In this document: piece after piece, positions 32,892 to 42,034 of the stretch
Layout of the letters: every line of letters begins with the position of its first letter
How positions within the stretch are numbered: the first letter of the stretch is position 1
From: Paguma larvata
Taxonomy: Eukaryota; Chordata; Mammalia; Carnivora; Viverridae
DNA length: 64,000 nucleotides
NCBI GenBank assembly: GCA_030068075.1
Contig: CM057842.1
Span: 44,974,659 to 45,038,658, forward strand
Direction: 5' to 3'
Position numbers and translations under genes: made by a program
The notes under the pieces: model-generated
Databases searched by the model: none
The model's input: only the letters and a program-made list of their open reading frames with translations
What the model was told of the DNA's origin: nothing

Positions 32892-34290
32892 CCCTTCTGC
32901 CGAAAGCAGAAGGCAGTTCTGGATCCAACTCCAGAAACTTCTGGCCTCCTGGCTGGTCAGAAAGCAGGACTGGGATCAGCTTCTGGACAAAGCCCATATG
33001 CTGCAACAAAAGAGGACTCAAGAGTTCCCACTGCTTCAGGCAGTCAAGGAAAATCACCTGTGTTTCCTGGAGAAAATTTTGCTGGAATGAACCTGTGAGT
33101 TTGGACAAAGAGGAGGCCTGGGGGAGATTGTGTTGCATATGGCAGCCCTCTGGGACAATCTTGTGGCAGCCATAGTGCTGGCAGAGGCTCCCCGGAGATG
33201 GTCACAGAGCCCACCATGTATGAGCCATCTGTAGGTCGGACTGCATTGCACATAACCATCGTGAACCAGAACATGAACTTGGTGTGAGCCTTGCTTGCCC
33301 ATGGGACTGGCATCTCTGTAAGAGCTATAGGAACAGCTTTCCGCCACAGCCCCTACGGCCTCATCTACTTTGAGGAGCATCCTCTGTCCTTTGTGAGGCT
33401 GCTCATCATGCATGGCGCCAGGATCCAGGCCCAGGATTCCCTGGGAAACATCATCTTGCACGTTCTCATCCTCCAGCCCAACAAAATCCTTGCCTGCCAG
33501 ATGTACGACCTGCTCCTTTCTTATGATGGGAGCAGGGACCGCTTGGAGTCCCTGGACCTCATACCCAAACACCAGGGTCTCACCCCCTTCAAGCCGGCAG
33601 GAGTGGAGGGCAACACTGTGATGTGCAAGCACCCGATGCAGAAGCGGAAGCACATTCAGTGGACAGAGATCTCCCACAGAGATCGACTCCTGGGGAGAGG
33701 ACGTGTCCTTTCTAGAGTTCATGGTCTCCCCCAAGAAGCAGGAGGCTTACCAGATCCTAGAACAGATCCTAGTGAAGCAGCCAGCGAGCTTCAAGTGGAA
33801 GAAACATGATCAGGGGCTCTTTTATGTTCTGGGTGCCTTGTATCTGCTCTATTTGATCTGCTATGTCTACTGCCCCCTCAAGTTCCGAATTGGTAACTGC
33901 ACAGATTCCTGAAATAACACCATTTTCCAACAGAGACCACTACAGGAGACCTATGTGACTCACCAGGACAAAATCTGGCTCATGGGGGAGTTGGCGACCA
34001 ACACGGAGGCTGTCATTCTCCTGCTCCTAGAGATCCTGAGGATCTTCAAGGTGGGTGCCTCTTGCTATTTTAGATGGACTGTCCTCTGGGGGCCGTTCCA
34101 TGTCCTCGTCATCACCTATGCCTGCGTAGTGCTGGTGAACACGGGGACGCGGCTGTCCAACACGAATGGGGAGATGGTGCCAGTGTCTGTCACCCTGACA
34201 CTGGGCTTGTGTGGTGTTATGTACTTCGCCTGAGTATTCCAACTGGAATCCTCTGTGCTTTCACTATCATGATCCAGAACATGATTTTTG

Positions 34291-34505
34291 TTTTTGCTTT
34301 TATTTTCTTAATGTCTATTTATTTTTGAGAGAGAGAGAGAGAGAGAACATGAGTGAGGTAGGTGCAGAGAAAAAAGGGGACAGAGGATCCGAAGCAGGCT
34401 CCATGCTGGCAGCAGAAAGCCCGATGCAGGGCTCAAACTCATGAACTGTGAGACCATGATCTGAGCCAAAGTTGGACACTGAACCGACTGAGCTGCCCAG
34501 GTACT
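34291..34505 (-). mobile_element. Felid CAN SINE, near full length (pseudogene cluster, unit 1)
   Basis: Reverse-strand SINE: T-rich start 'taatgtctatttatttttgagagag', GA-rich middle, then the inverted tRNA-like head ending 'gactgagctgcccaggtactc'. It is followed by about 80 bp of AT-rich sequence before unit 2. Confidence 0.85.
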
Positions 34506-34584
34506 CATTGTTTTTTATTTATTTTTATTATTTATTTAATTAAAAACAACTGGAGTGACTCAAATATTCTTCTCAAGCATATCA

Positions 34585-34799
34585 TTTTTCTTTTTTTTTT
34601 AATGTTCATTTATTTATTTCGAGAGAGAAAGAGAGAGAGAGTGCACAGGGGAGCAGTAGAGAGAGAGAGAGAATTCCAAGCAAGCTCTGTGCTTTCAGTG
34701 CAAAGCCCAACAGGGGGCTCAATCCCATGAACTGTGAAATTATGACATGAGTCAAAATCAAGAGTTGGACATTCAACCGACTGAGTCACCAAGGCTCCC
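34585..34799 (-). mobile_element. Felid CAN SINE, near full length (pseudogene cluster, unit 2)
   Basis: T-run, 'aatgttcatttatttatttcgagag', GA-rich middle and a tRNA-like head ending 'gactgagtcaccaaggctccc'. Same orientation as units 1 and 3. It is diverged, so not recent. Confidence 0.85.
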
Positions 34800-34905
34800 A
34801 TTTATTTTTTTTTTAAGTAATCTCTACACTTATTGTGGGGCTCAAACTCACAACCTGGAGATCAAGAGTCACATGCTCTACAGACTGAGCCAGCCAGGCG
34901 CTCCT
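34800..34905 (-). mobile_element. Short tRNA-type carnivore SINE (pseudogene cluster, unit 3)
   Basis: Short variant lacking the long CT tract: T-run, 'aagtaatctctacacttattgtggggctcaaactc', head ending 'gagccagccaggcgctcc'. It abuts the downstream copy of the 15-bp target duplication. Confidence 0.85.
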
Positions 34906-35640
34906 AGAAGATGATTTTTGAAGACCTAATGCCTTTGTGTCAGCTGATGGCTTAGTTTTTTCCAGGATTCGCCTCAGCATTCTATGTCATTTTCCAGACA
35001 GAGGACCGAGCCAGTCTGGGGCAATTCCATGACTATCCTGCGGCACTGTTCAGCACTTTTCAGCTTTTCCTCATCATCATTGACAGGCCGGCCAACTATG
35101 AAGTGAGCCTGCCCTTCGTGTTTGGCATGGTCTACTTTGCCTTTGCCATCATTGCCACACTACTTATGCTCAACCTGTTTGTCACATGAAGGATGACACA
35201 CACTGGCAGGTGGCCCATGAGCGGAGCAAGCTCTGGAGGGCTCAGGTCTGGCCACCATGGTGATTCTGGAAAGGAAGCTCCCTCACTTCCTGTGGCCTCG
35301 CTCTGGGATCTGTGGATGCAGGTATGGCCCAGGGGACCACTGGTTCCTACCAGTCAAGAATTTCCATGATCAAAATCCTTTGCAGGTGCTTCACTATGTG
35401 GAAGCTTTCAAGAACTCAGACAAGGAGGATGAGCGAGAGCAACTTTCTGAGAGACAGTCCTCTGTTTTTTGTGATGGAAAGTGGGACCCTAGCAGAGCCT
35501 CCCTGGCCACCCATCCCCTCCCTGGTCTAGACCACGCCTCAGAGCAGTTGCAGTCACCAGCTTTGCAGTAACATCCTGGGACACATGAAGTTTGGACTGA
35601 GTGTTGGCAAAGGGAATGGAGAGGAAAACATCACAAACCG

Positions 35641-36048
35641 GTGGGCCGGAGTGGGAAGCAGTTAACTCTCATGCCTATTAATCATGGGAGGGAGTAGACA
35701 GAATAATTCTTAAAGGCCAAGTCTCGCTTCACAGCAGCATTTCTGGAGATGGACATCTGTTGTCCCATGTATCTTCTGGGCTCTCGGAGGACCCACATCT
35801 TGGGAAAAGAAGGTATCTTTGCAAGTGAGGTTGCTCTTGACCATCAGAGACATGACGTAGGGAATGCTAGCCTAATGTCTGGATCATCTTTCTTTGTGCT
35901 TCCTGTGAGAGAGCCAGGCATGGCACTGAGGTTGTGGCCCTTCTTTTTTTTCTGTACCGTGTATGATTCTCCCTACCTCACAACCAAACCCCAACTAGAA
36001 AACTGCAAAAGGAAAGATTTTTATCTTTGTTTTATTACTCATTTTATT
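35641..36048. other. Downstream of the TRPV5 pseudogene, unassigned
   Basis: May contain copied 3' UTR. No poly(A) signal followed by an A-tract is present. The 116-codon + frame from 35,749 has no known domain. Confidence 0.4.
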
Positions 36049-36265
36049 ATTTCTTTAAGTTTATTTATCCATTTTGAGATAGATATTTATCCATTTTGAG
36101 AAAGTGGGGAGTGGCAGAGAGAGAGGGAGACACAGAATCTGAAGCAGGCTCCAGGCTCTCAGCTATCTGCACAGAGTCTGATGTGGGGCTCGAATTCATG
36201 AACTATGAGACCATGATCTGAGCTGAAGTCAGATACTTAACCAACTGAGCCACCCAGGCGCCCCC
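36049..36265 (-). mobile_element. Felid CAN SINE with an internal 22-bp duplication
   Basis: 'tttatccattttgaga' occurs twice with a 22-bp period at the start. Then come the usual middle and head 'gagccacccaggcgcccc'. Confidence 0.9.
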
Positions 36266-36269
36266 AACA

Positions 36270-37220
36270 TGATTTATTTTTTTAAAAACTGTATTGTGGA
36301 AGATACACATAATATAAAATTTACTATTTTAACCATTTCTAGGTGTACAACTCAGTGGCGTTAAGTACCTTCACACGGTTGCATAACCAACACTGCTATT
36401 CGTCTGCAAGACTTTTTCATCTTTCCAAACTGAAACTCTTGTACTCATTAAACATGAACTCTTCTCTATCCTTTTCCTACAGTACCTGATAACAGACATT
36501 CTACTTTCTGTCTATGAATTTGACTACTCTAGGTACCTCCTGTAAGTGGAATCATATAATATTAATCTTATTTTGTCACTTAGCACATTTTCAAGATTTA
36601 TCCACATGGAGCAGGTATCAGAATTTTATTCCTTTTAAAGGCTAAATAATATTTAATTGTGTGGATATATCACATTTTGTTTATCTGTTCATCCACTGAT
36701 TGACATTTGGGTTGTTTCTACCTTTTGGCTAGTGTGAGTAGCAATACTGCTGTGAACATTAATGTACAGTTATCTCTCCAATCCCCTGCTTTCAATTCCT
36801 TTGGGTACATCTCTACACCTGGAATTGTTGGATCTGATGGCAATTCCTGTTTAATTTTTTGAGGAACTGCCACACCGTTTTCCATGTGGCTGTGCTATTT
36901 TACATTTCCTTAGACAATGTGTAAGGGTTTCAGTTTCTTCACTTCCTCACCAACACTTGTTACTTTCTGCTAACAAGCAGAAGTCTTTCCCTCCCTTCCT
37001 TCCTCCTTTTCTTCCTTCCTTCCTCCTTTCCTTGCCTCCCTTCTTTCTTCCTTTTTTCTATAGCCATCCTAATGACTATGAAGTGGTACCTCATTGTGGT
37101 TTTGATTTGTATTTCCCCAAAGACTAATGACATTGAATGTTTTTTCATAAGCTTATTGGCCATTTAAATATCTGTTTTTGGTGAAATAGCTATTCAAGTC
37201 CTTTGTCCAGACAAACAAGT
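36270..37220 (-). mobile_element. Old L1 fragment, about 0.95 kb
   Basis: 'ggtgtacaactcagtggcg', 'gttcatccactgattgacat', 'gaggaactgccacaccg' and 'ttgtggttttgatttgtatt' are antisense L1 ORF2/3' text in order. A (TTCC)n expansion at about 36,990-37,060 interrupts it. Confidence 0.85.
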
Positions 37221-37544
37221 TTTTGGCTTTTGCAAGCACCTCTTTTAGCAGGGCTTTGAGATGGCACACGTTATGAGACATGGGACACGCACACCACCTG
37301 CTGGTCATTTCTTAGCATTTCCCAACACAACCTTTAGGGCAGAAAAAGTTCTTAGTTCATGGGATTACCGAAGAAATCAGGGTCAACGTCGCTGCCCTAA
37401 TTGTTCCCCTACCGGGAAAGAAGATCACAGATGCCGTGGGTGTGTTGCAGTAGTGGGAAGAACCTGGAGTTGGAGCAGAGATGACTTGATTTGAATCTCG
37501 TCTTTGCTTAAGCAAATGGCTGGTCTCTTTGCCTCTAGATCCTA

Positions 37545-37710
37545 GAGCAGTGTGTCCAGTAAAACTTTCTGTGATGATGAAAATGTTCTATATCTGTGTT
37601 GTGCAATGGTAGCCACTAGCCACATATGACTGTTAAGCACTTAAAATAAAGAACTGACTTTTAAAACTTCAATAGCCAACTGTAGCTAGTGACTACCATA
37701 TTGGACAATG
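37545..37710 (+). mobile_element. hAT-like MITE
   Basis: 'ctttctgtgatgatgaaaat', 'ggtagccactagccacat' and 'gtgactaccatattggacaa' form the layout of a Charlie-type short DNA transposon. Exact family not named. Confidence 0.65.
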
Positions 37711-37747
37711 CAGTTCTTTTTTTTGCTTTTTGTATTTATTTGTTTTT

Positions 37748-37778
<31 letters not shown>

Positions 37779-37942
37779 CAAGCAAAGAAGGGGCAGAGAG
37801 AGAGGGAGATACAGAATCTGAAGCAGGCTCCAGGCTCTGAGCTGTCAACATTAAGCCCATGCAGGGCTCGAACTCATGAACCGTGAGATCATTACCTGAG
37901 CCAAAGTCGGAGACTTAACTGACTGAGCCACTCAGGTACCCC
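37711..37942 (-). mobile_element. Felid CAN SINE
   Basis: 'tgtatttatttgtttttgag', (GA)n, 'gcagggctcgaactcatg' and head 'gagccactcaggtacccc'. Perfect 9-bp duplication tggacaatg at 37,702-37,710 and 37,943-37,951. Confidence 0.92.
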
Positions 37943-38045
37943 TGGACAATGAGGATGACAACAGCTACTTCGGAGGTTTTATGCAAGCAAAATGAGATTA
38001 TTTGGGACAATATCTAGCACAGTGGATGGCTTATAACAGGCAGTT

Positions 38046-38775
38046 ATACTGTGTGTTTGGATATACACCCAATGGAATCAGTAGAACATTCCACCTGCAC
38101 CCCTCCACCCATCGTTAAATTTTTCATTTATCTCCTGCTGTGAATTCAAGAGGAAAAACAGGGAATATTTATTAGTATCACAGGTCCGTCTCTCTTAAAA
38201 AACATTCTGTTTGAAATGAATCAGTCAGTGTGGTGTTTTGTATTTTCCCCCTTTTTCTGAGACGGGAGACTGTATCAACTTATGGTAAGAAAGCCGTCCC
38301 AGTCAATGAATAATCAAAGGCAAAGCCAAGCAGATGATAAATCTTGGCCTCCGTGCTGTGAAGCCACCCACTAAGCAACGTTGAATAAATCTGTTCAGGC
38401 TTAGCATATTTTTCAGGGTAATTGGTTGCAGTTTTCTCAGACTCTTTGATTTTTAACCTCATCTTGGGCCTATTCCAAGCTAACAAAACAGAGAACGAAG
38501 TAAGTTCTGATTTTGGTTTAAATTTCAGGGAGAGAACCAAAGCATTAGCCTTGACAACACTGGGAGCAAAAATGATGTTTGTCGATGCTTCTCTACCCTC
38601 ACTGTGGGAAATATCTGGGCTTCCGGTTTTTTTCCAGACGATTCCCCTCTCCTTGGAGAGGGCTACAGGTGACTTAGAGAGAACATCACAAAATACCATG
38701 TAAATAAGGTGATTATACCTCTGTTGATGCAGGATGTTAGCAATTTGAATCTTGGGGTTAGGAGGTTGTGCGGAT
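38046..38775. other. Unassigned, with overlapping open frames on both strands
   Basis: Frames of 139 codons (minus, 38,280-38,699) and 93 codons (plus, 38,422-38,703) overlap. I recognise no domain in either. They lie outside obvious repeats, but the opposite-strand overlap suggests chance. Confidence 0.4.
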
Positions 38776-39010
38776 GAACCCTCAAATGGTTAACTGTGTC
38801 GGCTTAGGGTCAGGAGATCCATGTTCAAGTTCCAGCTTCTCCCCTTGCCCACTCTGTGACCTTGAGCAAGTACTTAAAATCTCTGAGCCCCTGTCTTCTT
38901 GTCAGTGAACTAGATGTAACACTACCCACTTCAACAGGTGTTTGTGAGGGGAAATAAGAGAATGCCTGTAAAGTACCAGTACACTACCTGGTGTGTCATA
39001 AGGACTCAAA
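38776..39010 (+). repeat. MIR, long copy
   Basis: 'ttcaagttccagcttctcc', 'actctgtgaccttgagcaag' and 'agtacactacctggtgtg' follow the MIR order. Confidence 0.85.
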
Positions 39011-39103
39011 AAAAAAAATGCTGGCTATTGTTTTGTCACCCCTTCTTCAGTGTGATATAGCTATGCTTCTAAGAGACAAGATTCATAATGTAGGCTTTTT
39101 GTG

Positions 39104-39515
39104 TCTCCCACTGTGATGGACTGCACTGTGTATGTACACCCCTCTTCCCAAATTTGTATGTTGAAATCCTAACCCCCCAGCACCTCAGCATGGGATCATG
39201 CTTGGAGATGGGGCCTTTAATGAGGTCATTAAGGTAAAATGAGATCATTTGGGTGGACCGTATCCAATATAACCCGTGTCCTTCTAAGATGAGGAAATTT
39301 GGACACAACGGCAGGGAGGAAAGACCCTGTGAAGACAGAGAGGAGACAGCCATTTGCAAACCAAGGACACAGGCCTCAGAAGAAACTCACCCTCCTGACA
39401 CCGATTTTGGACTTGTAGCCTGCAGAACTGTGAGAGGATTCACTTCTGTTGTTGAAGCCATGTGGTCTGTGATACTTGGTTATGGCAACGCTGGCAAAAC
39501 AATACGCCCACTCTG
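39104..39515 (+). mobile_element. MLT1-type solo LTR (ERVL-MaLR)
   Basis: 'gtatgttgaaatcctaaccc', 'gagatggggcctttaatgag', 'aagacagagaggagacagcc' and 'ttggttatggcaacgctgg'. Full-length layout, non-coding. Confidence 0.85.
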
Positions 39516-39534
39516 CCTGGTGCCTCTTATGCGT

Positions 39535-39790
39535 CTTTTCAGCAAATACTTTGATGCCTACTGAGTTCTAGGCTCGGAGGTCACAAAGAACTACACCAAG
39601 TCCCTACACTCGTGGGACGTGTATTCTAGTGCAACATGCAAATAAGATATTTCCTATCAACAGTGCAAAGGCCCCAAAGTCACCCTGAGCTTGGAGTGTT
39701 GAGAGACTAGAATGAAGGCCTGCACATGGGTTGGTGAGAGAGAAAGGATGTGTAATAAAGTGGGAAGGCGAAACCCAGGCCATCAACTAT
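39535..39790 (+). repeat. Ancient interspersed repeat (recurrent family B, weak)
   Basis: 'actttgatgcctactgagttc', 'gacgtgtattctagtgcaac' (in part) and the general order resemble family B. Diverged. Confidence 0.4.
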
Positions 39791-39794
39791 CAGT

Positions 39795-40885
39795 TTGTAC
39801 GTGAGATTGATTTATGGAAAGCTAGCACTAGAACTTTGTCTCTCTGACCTTCTGGCCACCACTGTCCTTATAAACACCATCATGGTTCTTGTTGAGTGGA
39901 TCCATGAGTGTGTGTGCGAGGGGGTTGGGGGGGGCTCTGTGATGCACTGATCTTCCTTCAGGGAAGAAGGATAATTCCCTCAGGAGCTGGGAATGGTGCT
40001 TGAACACAGCCTTCTGTTGTCAGCCCACACTGAGGATTGCATTAACTGAGGAAAACAGACTTGCCTTGTTCATGCTTGCTTCCTAGGTGATGCCTCCCTC
40101 AGGAGTTGCCGCAACTCAGGACAATTCAGAAGGACCAGTGCATCTTCAGAGGTCTCCATGAGATCGGCTGAGACCTTTGTTGAGTCTGCCTTGCTGGTCA
40201 GTTCTCTCTCTGTCCACTCCTACTTCTGTGCTTTCCTTTCCAAGAGCCCTATGTAATTAATATCTTGCTGCTAACCTCCATCTCAGAATCTGCCCCTCAA
40301 GAGCCCCACCTATGACAGAGTCCCTCCTGAACATCAAGCATGGATAAATCAGCAAATATAGAAGATCTTCAAGGCTTCCAAATTGGAGGAAGAGTGCACA
40401 TCAGGCAACCGTGAAGTCAAGAGACATGAATCTGTTTCTGAGGAGACTGTGACCTCACTTGGACAGTCCCCTCTGAGTGATCTCTCAGGCATGGGCTACC
40501 ACCCTGCATCTGTAGCTCCAGGTGACTGGACCAGTGACAACTGCATGACTGAAAGGCAGTCCTCTATAGGTCGGCCAGCAGCCCGAGAAGATGGTCTTTT
40601 GCAAGTGCTCTAACAGGTGGCGTCTGTCTACGTCTCCAAACTCTTCCTGCAATGTGCTCTTCTCCACCTTCCCTTTCCAGTCACGCTGGCTTCCTGAGGC
40701 TTCTTCCTTCCCTAAGACACTTCACATGCTATCTCCTCTCTGAAGCAAGCCACATTCCTACTCCATCACCCCCTGCCCCCATCAGCAAGTGACTACTTGT
40801 CCCCTTTCTCTCCTAAAAGTCACATCAGTAAGGAACCAATCCCTTGCAGCTCTCTGACTTGATGCTCTTTGTAGCTTCCTTCATG
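39795..40885. other. Unassigned, no gene supported
   Basis: Unique-looking. Contains a G-rich run near 39,920-39,936 and a 76-codon frame from 40,383 without a recognisable domain. Confidence 0.4.
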
Positions 40886-40889
40886 ACAG

Positions 40890-41100
40890 TTAATGCCAGT
40901 ATCATAACCTAGGTTTACATATGGTTATATTAATCCTCTATTGTTTGGTTAATGTCTGTGTGCTGCACCAGGCTGTCAGCAATGTGCAGGTAGGCTTGGT
41001 TCTGTTTTGCTCACCTCTGTATTCACAGTTCCTAGCATGGTGCTTGGAGCACAGGGAGTACCGAGTAGTATTTGTTGAATAACTACCAGGGATCTTATTG
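40890..41100 (+). repeat. L2 3' end
   Basis: 'ttttgctcacctctgtattc', 'cctagcatggtgcttggagc' and 'gtatttgttgaataac' match the L2 3' terminus. Confidence 0.75.
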
Positions 41101-41207
41101 AATGGTGGCTACAGGAACCAAATCAGTTCCTGTTTCTTTAGAAGTTCGTGTTAGAACAATACACAGAGAGAGAGTCAGAACTGGTAAGGATTAGACTGGA
41201 GCAGCAA

Positions 41208-42034
41208 TTCTCAAAGTATGGTCCAGGGATCCCTGGAGGTCCCTGAAACCCCTTCAGAAAGAGCACAAAATCAAAACTATTTTCTTCTTATTCTAAGATA
41301 TTATCGTTCCTTCTGTCACTCCCATTCTCTTGTGAGTGTACAGAATATGAAAAGCTTGGGCCACCTGGGTGGCTCATTTGGCTAAGCATCAGACTCTTGA
41401 TCTCAGCTGAGGTGTTGATCTCAGGGTTGTGAGATCAAGCCCCACATTGGGTTCCATGCCAGGCATGGAGCCTACTTAAAAAAAAAAAAAAGTAAGAAAA
41501 GTTTATTTTTAGTTTCAGATTCCACATTGTTAACTAATCTTTAAGAAAGTATTCCTTGCCAAGTTTTGGAATGATATCAAAAAAGAATATTCACAACTCC
41601 CTGAAAAGTTTATTAAGATATCCCTCTCTCTTCCAATGATACATATCTCTCTGAGCTGGATCTTCTTTATACACTTTAACCAGAACAACGTACGGCAATA
41701 TATTAATGTAGAAGTATGTGTGAGAATTCAGCTATCTCCTAATAAGCCAGACACGGCGAGGGAATTGAAAAGTTGTAAAACAGAGCCACACTCCTCATTA
41801 AAGATACTGTTTTGAAAAATATAGTTATTTTTCATAAAATATATTATTTCTACTAACATGTCACAGGCTTGTTATTAGTTTCATGAAGTAGCAACTATGA
41901 AAATTTTCCAATTTTAATTTCCAGGCTGATAAATATCATTACAAACGATTCACATAAGTAGAAGCTCTTTGGGGTCATTAATAAATTTCAAAAGTGCAAA
42001 AGGGTCGGAGACCCAAAAATTTGAGGCCTGCTGG
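41208..42034 (+). mobile_element. Non-autonomous hAT-type DNA transposon split by a SINE
   Basis: The left end 'cagcaattctcaaagtatgg' and right end 'aaaatttgaggcctgctg' are inverted-repeat-like. Just inside are 'ggatccctggaggtccctg' and 'caaaagggtcggagaccc', also mutually inverted. Related to 5,770-6,466. No transposase frame seen. Confidence 0.7.
41357..41493 (+). mobile_element. Short tRNA-type carnivore SINE in the hAT element
   Basis: 'gggccacctgggtggctcat' head, 'agcctacttaaaaaaaaaa' end. Flanks 'gaaaagctt' and 'gaaaagttt' are a likely diverged duplication. Confidence 0.88.

Larger units (their letters stand above)
34276..34920. mobile_element. SINE cluster inserted in the TRPV5 pseudogene, flanked by a 15-bp duplication
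   Basis: The 15-mer agaacatgatttttg (34,276-34,290) recurs as agaagatgatttttg (34,906-34,920), with one mismatch. It encodes the conserved K-M-I-F of the channel. This is a target-site duplication, so at least one element landed after the retrocopy formed. Three minus-strand SINE units lie between the two copies. The channel reading resumes cleanly after the second copy. Confidence 0.85.
32870..35640 (+). pseudogene. TRPV5: TRPV5 processed (retrotransposed) pseudogene
   Basis: TRPV5 is the epithelial, highly Ca2+-selective TRP channel: N-terminal ankyrin repeats, six membrane segments and a pore loop. The translated pieces follow TRPV5 order in changing frames: 'LLPKAEG' near 32,885; 'QLQKLLASWLVRKQDWDQ' near 32,930; ankyrin region 33,120-33,620; '[14 protein letters not shown]' near 33,690; S1 region 33,800-33,900; 'VGASCYF...GPFHVLVITYA' near 34,050-34,130; a pore segment with '[10 protein letters not shown]' near 35,080; and C-terminal 'DQNPLQVL...FKNSDKED' near 35,370-35,430. 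That last motif and the N-terminus favour TRPV5 over its close paralogue TRPV6. Consecutive protein segments abut with no introns, hence a processed copy. Damage includes frameshifts (near 32,915, 33,090-33,200, 33,680 and 35,190), TGA stops at 33,285, 33,910 and 34,231, a nine-residue in-frame deletion at 33,392/33,393, and SINEs inserted at 34,291-34,905. No poly(A) tail or flanking duplication is evident. It cannot encode a channel. Confidence 0.93.
37435..38045 (+). repeat. MIR split by a hAT-like MITE and a SINE
   Basis: The MIR 5' part 'gaacctggagttggagcag', 'cttgatttgaatctcg' is at 37,450-37,540. The 3' part 'aatgaggatgacaacagc', 'atctagcacagtggatgg' is at 37,949-38,045. Confidence 0.65.

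Noticed and set aside
33054..33734. 226-codon minus frame opposite the TRPV5 pseudogene
   Set aside because: It is the complementary shadow of the TRPV5-derived sequence. It matches no protein and lies on the wrong strand.
37261..37494. 77-codon frame with a Cys-rich 'CPNCSPTG...CRGC' segment suggesting a zinc finger
   Set aside because: The Cys/His spacing does not fit a known finger, and the frame runs into a MIR. A CTCF-like 'ccacctgctgg' at 37,294 is also too weak to call.
38280..38703. Opposing open frames of 139 and 93 codons outside obvious repeats
   Set aside because: No domain, signal or composition typical of a gene. Overlap on opposite strands and lack of splice context favour chance.
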